Shown: positions 13,772 to 16,802 of the stretch, piece by piece
Layout: each line of letters opens with the position of its first letter
How positions within the stretch are numbered: position 1 is the first letter of the stretch
DNA from: JAVMKJ01 sp031732875
Lineage (GTDB): Bacteria > Pseudomonadota > Gammaproteobacteria > Competibacterales > Competibacteraceae
Assembly: GCA_031732875.1 (NCBI GenBank)
Contig: JAVMKL010000249.1
Coordinates: 1-16,802 of the forward strand
Direction of reading: 5' to 3'
DNA length: 16,802 nucleotides
Made by a program: the position numbers and the translations under genes
Notes under the pieces: model-generated
What the model saw: only the letters and a program-made list of their open reading frames with translations
What the model was told of the DNA's origin: nothing
Database searches by the model: none

Positions 13772-16621
13772 ATGACGGAACCACCACCCAGCCACCTCGA
13801 ACAGCTCCGGCGCGCGCTCGATGCGGGCCTGATCGACCGAGACACCTACGACGCCGCCGTTGCGGCAATGACCGCTCAACTCGCTGGCAGCGGCGCCATC
13901 GCCCAAGGGCAGGACGCGCTCGCGGTTGGCGCGGGAGGCGTGGGCGTTCGAGGCGATAACCAAGGCACGATCAACCTGGGCGTGTTGATCCAGCAGGGGA
14001 TCAAACCCGGCGCGAGCCCGGCGGACCTGCGCCGTGCCTATCTCGCCCGCATCCTCACCCAGGCGAACCAGTTGCCGCTGTTCGTCGGCGACGGCGCCAA
14101 CGCGCAGGTTCGGCTGTCATCGGTCTATACCGCCCTGCTCACCGGACGCAGCGAGGGCGACGCCACCCTCGAACGCGTCCGGTCCGACTTCCGGTCGTCG
14201 CCCGAGCGCGCCGCCAGCAGGCTGTCCGCGCTCGACGTGCTGAATGCCGAGCGTCAGCTCGTGCTGCTGGGCGGACCGGGGAGCGGCAAGAGCACCTTCG
14301 TCAACTTCGTCGCGCTGGCCATGGCCGGCGAACTGCTCGAACTTCCACTCCCCGGCCCGAACCTTGCCACGCTCACCGCACCGCTGCCCAGGGAAGAAGG
14401 CGACCGTGAAGAGCCAAGGCCCCAGCGCTGGAATCACGGGGCGCTGCTGCCGGTGCAGGTGACGCTGCGCGATTTGGCCAGCCAGTTGCCGCCGCCGGGC
14501 ACGCCGGTGAAGGCCGATGCGGTATGGGATTTCATTTGCGGGCGCTTGCGGCAGGCCGCGCTCGCGGAGTTCGCCCCCTGTCTCCAGCAAGCGCTGCTCG
14601 GCCCCGGCGGGCTGGTGTTGCTGGACGGGCTGGACGAAGTGCCCGACGCTCTCGACCGCCGCGCGCAGATCAAGCAGGCGGTGCAGGACTTCGCTGCCAC
14701 CTTTTCCCGGTGCCGCTTCCTGGTCACCAGCCGGATCTACGCCTATCAACGGCAGGACTGGAAGCTGGACGGCTTCGCCGAAGTCCACCTGCTGCCCTTT
14801 ACGCCGGGACAGATTGGCGGCTTCGTGGACGCCTGGTACGCGCACATGATCGGGCTGTATCGGCTGACCGAGCCCGATGCGGAGGATCGCGCCGAGGTGC
14901 TCAAGCGCGCGGTCGGGCGCAACGAGCGCCTCCGCGAGCTGGCCGAGCACCCGCTGCTGCTCACCCTGATCGCCCAGTTGCAAACCGAGGGCGGCGGCGC
15001 GCTGCCGGAGAAGCGCGAGGAGCTGTACGACAAGGCGGTCGAGATGCTGCTCGACCGCTGGGAGCGCATGAAAATCCGGGTGCGCGAGGACGGCGCGAAG
15101 GAGATCGAGCCGAGCCTGGCCGAATGGCTGAACGCCGGCCGCGACGACATCCGCAAACAGCTCAACCGGCTGGCGTTCGAGGCGCACCGGGACCAGCCGC
15201 ACCTGACCGGCACCGCCGACATCCGGCAAAGCGCGCTGCTCGACGCGCTGCTCGACGCCAGTGCCAACCGCGCCGACGTGAAGGTACGGCGGCTGGAGGA
15301 ATACCTGCGCGACCGCGCCGGCCTCCTGGCGGCGCACGGGGTCGGGATGTACCAGTTCCCGCACCGCTCGTTTCAGGAATACCTGGCCGCCTGTCACCTG
15401 ACCGACGACGAGTTCCCCGACCGACTGGCCGAGCTGGCGCGCGGCGACCCGAACCGCTGGCGCGAGGTGGCGCTGCTGGCCGGCGCGAAGGCCGCGCGCG
15501 GGTCTTCCCTCAACGCCTGGGCCTTGGCCGAAACGCTGTGTCCGGCCCCGGTGCCCGATGGGTCAGCCCCGGTCGCCGACCAGTGGGGCGGCCTGCTGGC
15601 CGGGCGGGTGCTGGTGGAGTGCGCCGACTTTGCCCAAGTCGCGCCGCGCAATGTAGACAAGCGGGCGCGGGTACGGGACTGGCAATGCACGATCCTGAGA
15701 GGTAACACGCTGCCCGCCACGGAGCGGACGCTGGCCGGGCGCACGCTGGCGGCGCTGGGCGATCCGCGACCCGAGGTGATGAGTCTCGACGACATGCACT
15801 TCTGCCTGGTACCGCCGGGACCGTTCGTCATGGGCGACGACCACTATAAGGACGAAAAGCCCCAGCACACCGTTGACCTGGCCTACCCCTACTTCATCGC
15901 ACGCTTTCCGGTGACCGTGGCGCAATGGCGCGAATATGCGGAACGCAGCGGTCGCCCGGTCGGCGATGATCGCAGCCTGCGCGGGCGAGAGAACGAACCC
16001 GTCGTGTACGTGAGCTGGCACGAGGCCCGGCGCTGTTGCGAGTTTCTGACCCAGAAGTGGCGGGGGGTATTGCCACAAGGCTTCGTTGTTACTCTGCCCT
16101 CGGAAGCGGAATGGGAGAAAGCGGCGCGAGGAGGAAAACAGGTGCCGGTCGAATCCGCGTGGGTGACGCTACCTCGACTTGCCAAAAAGCTGGAGGCAAT
16201 GCCGACCTGGACCCCAGTACCGAACCCTTATCGCGCGCGCGCCTATCCTTGGGGTGATGCGTTTGACCTCGATATGGCGAATACTGAATCCACTGTCGGC
16301 GAGACCAGCGTGGTCGGCTGCTACCCCACTGGCTTCAGCCCATACGGTTGTGAAGACCTGAGCGGCAACGTGTGGGAATGGACCCGCAGCCTATGGGGCA
16401 AAGACTTTTTCAATCCCGCGTTCGGGTATCCCTACGACCCGGACAACGCCAAACGCGAGAATCTGGGAGCCGGGGACGACGTCATGCGGGTCCTGCGCGG
16501 CGGCTCGTGGAACTTTCCCCGCGACTACGCGCGCTGCGCCGCCCGCTACGGGTATCGCCCCGACTACCGCCGCGGCAACTACGGTTTTCGGGTGGTGTTG
16601 CGTTCGGCCCCTGTTTCGTAG
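13772..16621 (+). CDS. NACHT/STAND ATPase with C-terminal FGE-sulfatase (CLec-fold) domain; DGR target protein
   Basis: A 949-residue cytoplasmic protein. Residues 8-34 form a SHOCT-like helical pair (LEQLRRALDAGLIDRDTYDAAV). A glycine-rich linker follows (AVGAGGVGVRGDNQGTINLG). The NACHT domain has Walker A GGPGSGKST 167-175, Walker B LLDGLDEV 283-290, sensor FLVTSR 316-321, HPLLLTL 393-399, and the closing FPHRSFQEYLAA 529-540. The formylglycine-generating-enzyme-like domain spans about 671-949: GPFVMGDD, PVTVAQWREY, LPSEAEWEKAARGG, YPWGD, DLSGNVWEW, and RVLRGGSWNF...GFRVV at the end. STAND proteins are signal-triggered switches used in conflict and immunity; this sensor domain is the class diversified by DGRs. 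ATG 13772 has GGAA four bases and AGGAG 14 bases upstream. A template repeat follows downstream at 16770. Confidence 0.93.
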   Translation: MTEPPPSHLEQLRRALDAGLIDRDTYDAAVAAMTAQLAGSGAIAQGQDALAVGAGGVGVRGDNQGTINLGVLIQQGIKPGASPADLRRAYLARILTQANQLPLFVGDGANAQVRLSSVYTALLTGRSEGDATLERVRSDFRSSPERAASRLSALDVLNAERQLVLLGGPGSGKSTFVNFVALAMAGELLELPLPGPNLATLTAPLPREEGDREEPRPQRWNHGALLPVQVTLRDLASQLPPPGTPVKADAVWDFICGRLRQAALAEFAPCLQQALLGPGGLVLLDGLDEVPDALDRRAQIKQAVQDFAATFSRCRFLVTSRIYAYQRQDWKLDGFAEVHLLPFTPGQIGGFVDAWYAHMIGLYRLTEPDAEDRAEVLKRAVGRNERLRELAEHPLLLTLIAQLQTEGGGALPEKREELYDKAVEMLLDRWERMKIRVREDGAKEIEPSLAEWLNAGRDDIRKQLNRLAFEAHRDQPHLTGTADIRQSALLDALLDASANRADVKVRRLEEYLRDRAGLLAAHGVGMYQFPHRSFQEYLAACHLTDDEFPDRLAELARGDPNRWREVALLAGAKAARGSSLNAWALAETLCPAPVPDGSAPVADQWGGLLAGRVLVECADFAQVAPRNVDKRARVRDWQCTILRGNTLPATERTLAGRTLAALGDPRPEVMSLDDMHFCLVPPGPFVMGDDHYKDEKPQHTVDLAYPYFIARFPVTVAQWREYAERSGRPVGDDRSLRGRENEPVVYVSWHEARRCCEFLTQKWRGVLPQGFVVTLPSEAEWEKAARGGKQVPVESAWVTLPRLAKKLEAMPTWTPVPNPYRARAYPWGDAFDLDMANTESTVGETSVVGCYPTGFSPYGCEDLSGNVWEWTRSLWGKDFFNPAFGYPYDPDNAKRENLGAGDDVMRVLRGGSWNFPRDYARCAARYGYRPDYRRGNYGFRVVLRSAPVS
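16487..16600 (+). repeat. DGR variable repeat (VR) in the NACHT-FGE gene
   Basis: Bases 16489-16513 are identical to 16772-16796 near the window end. Just after, VR has AAC TTT CCC where the downstream copy has AAC AAT CAC: three mismatches, all at adenines of the downstream copy. The encoded segment (about residues 906-943, LRGGSWNF..., ending GFRVV) is the usual diversified C-terminal face of CLec-fold DGR proteins. The 3' limit is estimated from the protein, because the matching copy is cut. Confidence 0.85.
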
Positions 16622-16680
16622 TTCTGGACTCCGAAAGCTCAGGACTCTGAATACTCTGATTTTCGGTCTCTGGAGGAGGT

Positions 16681-16700
16681 GCGGGGGAAACTTCCCCCGC
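16681..16700. other. Perfect hairpin downstream of VR
   Basis: A 20-base palindrome: 8-bp GC-rich stem (16681-16688 with 16693-16700) and a 4-nt loop AACT. It lies 59 bases after the stop codon and about 80 after the VR. DGRs commonly carry a GC-rich hairpin or cruciform of this size just after VR that helps target site recognition. It also abuts the terminator. Confidence 0.65.
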
Positions 16701-16720
16701 CGCGCGCGGCGCGTTTTTTT
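16698..16720 (+). terminator. Intrinsic terminator of the NACHT-FGE gene
   Basis: Stem CGCCG (16698-16702)/CGGCG (16707-16711) with loop CGCG, then CG and T7 (16714-16720). It shares three bases with the hairpin at 16681-16700, so the two structures may compete. Confidence 0.7.
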
Positions 16721-16736
16721 GCGCTATCCTCTTCTT

Positions 16737-16756
16737 GCCGGGTGGTAACACCCGGC
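16737..16756 (+). other. Perfect GTAA-tetraloop hairpin just before TR
   Basis: Stem GCCGGGTG (16737-16744)/CACCCGGC (16749-16756) with loop GTAA, a GNRA-type tetraloop. It ends 13-15 bases before the template repeat and has the same 8+4+8 design as the hairpin at 16681. It is probably part of the leader of the TR RNA. Confidence 0.55.
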
Positions 16757-16769
16757 CAGGCGGTCTGGA

Positions 16770-16802
16770 AAGGTCCTGCGCGGCGGCTCGTGGAACAATC
16801 AC
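16770..16802 (+). repeat. DGR template repeat (TR), 5' part, cut by window edge
   Basis: From 16772 the sequence repeats the VR (25 identical bases to 16796) and then differs only at its own adenines. The two As just before it (16770-16771) also face C and G in VR. The adenine bias marks this copy as the template. No start codon or ribosome-binding site precedes it, so it is non-coding. The remainder and the expected reverse transcriptase are beyond the window. Confidence 0.85.

Noticed and set aside
14117..15397. A 426-codon minus-strand open frame inside the NACHT gene
   Set aside because: It is antisense to the conserved NACHT domain; composition is shadow-like and no motif is seen.

Overview
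The window (about 16.8 kb, GC-rich, with a 100-base N gap at 7703-7802) looks like a chromosomal contig of a proteobacterium, most likely a gammaproteobacterium. This rests on the citramalate synthase/leuB pair, the ProQ/FinO-domain gene, the wax ester synthase and the DNA style. The lineage is inference; no rRNA or other marker gene is present.

Left part (1-7400). A minus-strand branched-chain amino-acid block holds cimA and the 5' part of leuB, with a small secreted-protein gene between them. Next come small hypothetical or secreted genes and a large amount of genetic debris: a twice-frameshifted piece of an isopropylmalate-synthase-like gene, an IS4-type transposase scrap, a SWIM zinc-finger gene with an internal deletion, a serine-recombinase scrap, a membrane-hydrolase scrap and a frameshifted HEXXH protein. 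A ProQ/FinO RNA-binding protein gene stands intact in this zone. About 630 bp after it lies a compact promoter-plus-terminator unit (5876-5980) that could make a small RNA of about 70 nt.

Middle part (7400-13500). A membrane-anchored Ser/Thr protein kinase (minus strand) has a 33-bp tandem repeat in its C-terminal tail, and the assembly gap sits inside that repeat. The repeat phase shows that the true C-terminus ends at 7408. A divergent wax ester synthase/DGAT gene follows, then a small membrane protein, then a NodI/NodJ-like ABC exporter pair. The exporter ATPase begins with what looks like the first residues of a DCC-family (DUF393) protein.

Right part (13772-16802). This is the most striking element. 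A 949-residue protein combines a SHOCT-like N-terminus, a NACHT/STAND ATPase and a C-terminal formylglycine-generating-enzyme-like (C-type-lectin fold) domain. Its last ~115 coding bases are the variable repeat (VR) of a diversity-generating retroelement (DGR). The last 31 bases of the window repeat the start of that VR: 25 bases are identical, and then every mismatch is at an adenine of the downstream copy. This is the DGR template repeat (TR), cut by the window edge. Between them lie two perfect 20-nt hairpins, each with an 8-bp stem and a 4-nt loop, and a T7 terminator. The reverse transcriptase is not in the window and is predicted just beyond the right edge. The most economical reading is a STAND-type intracellular sensor or conflict protein whose ligand-binding domain is diversified by retro-mutagenesis.
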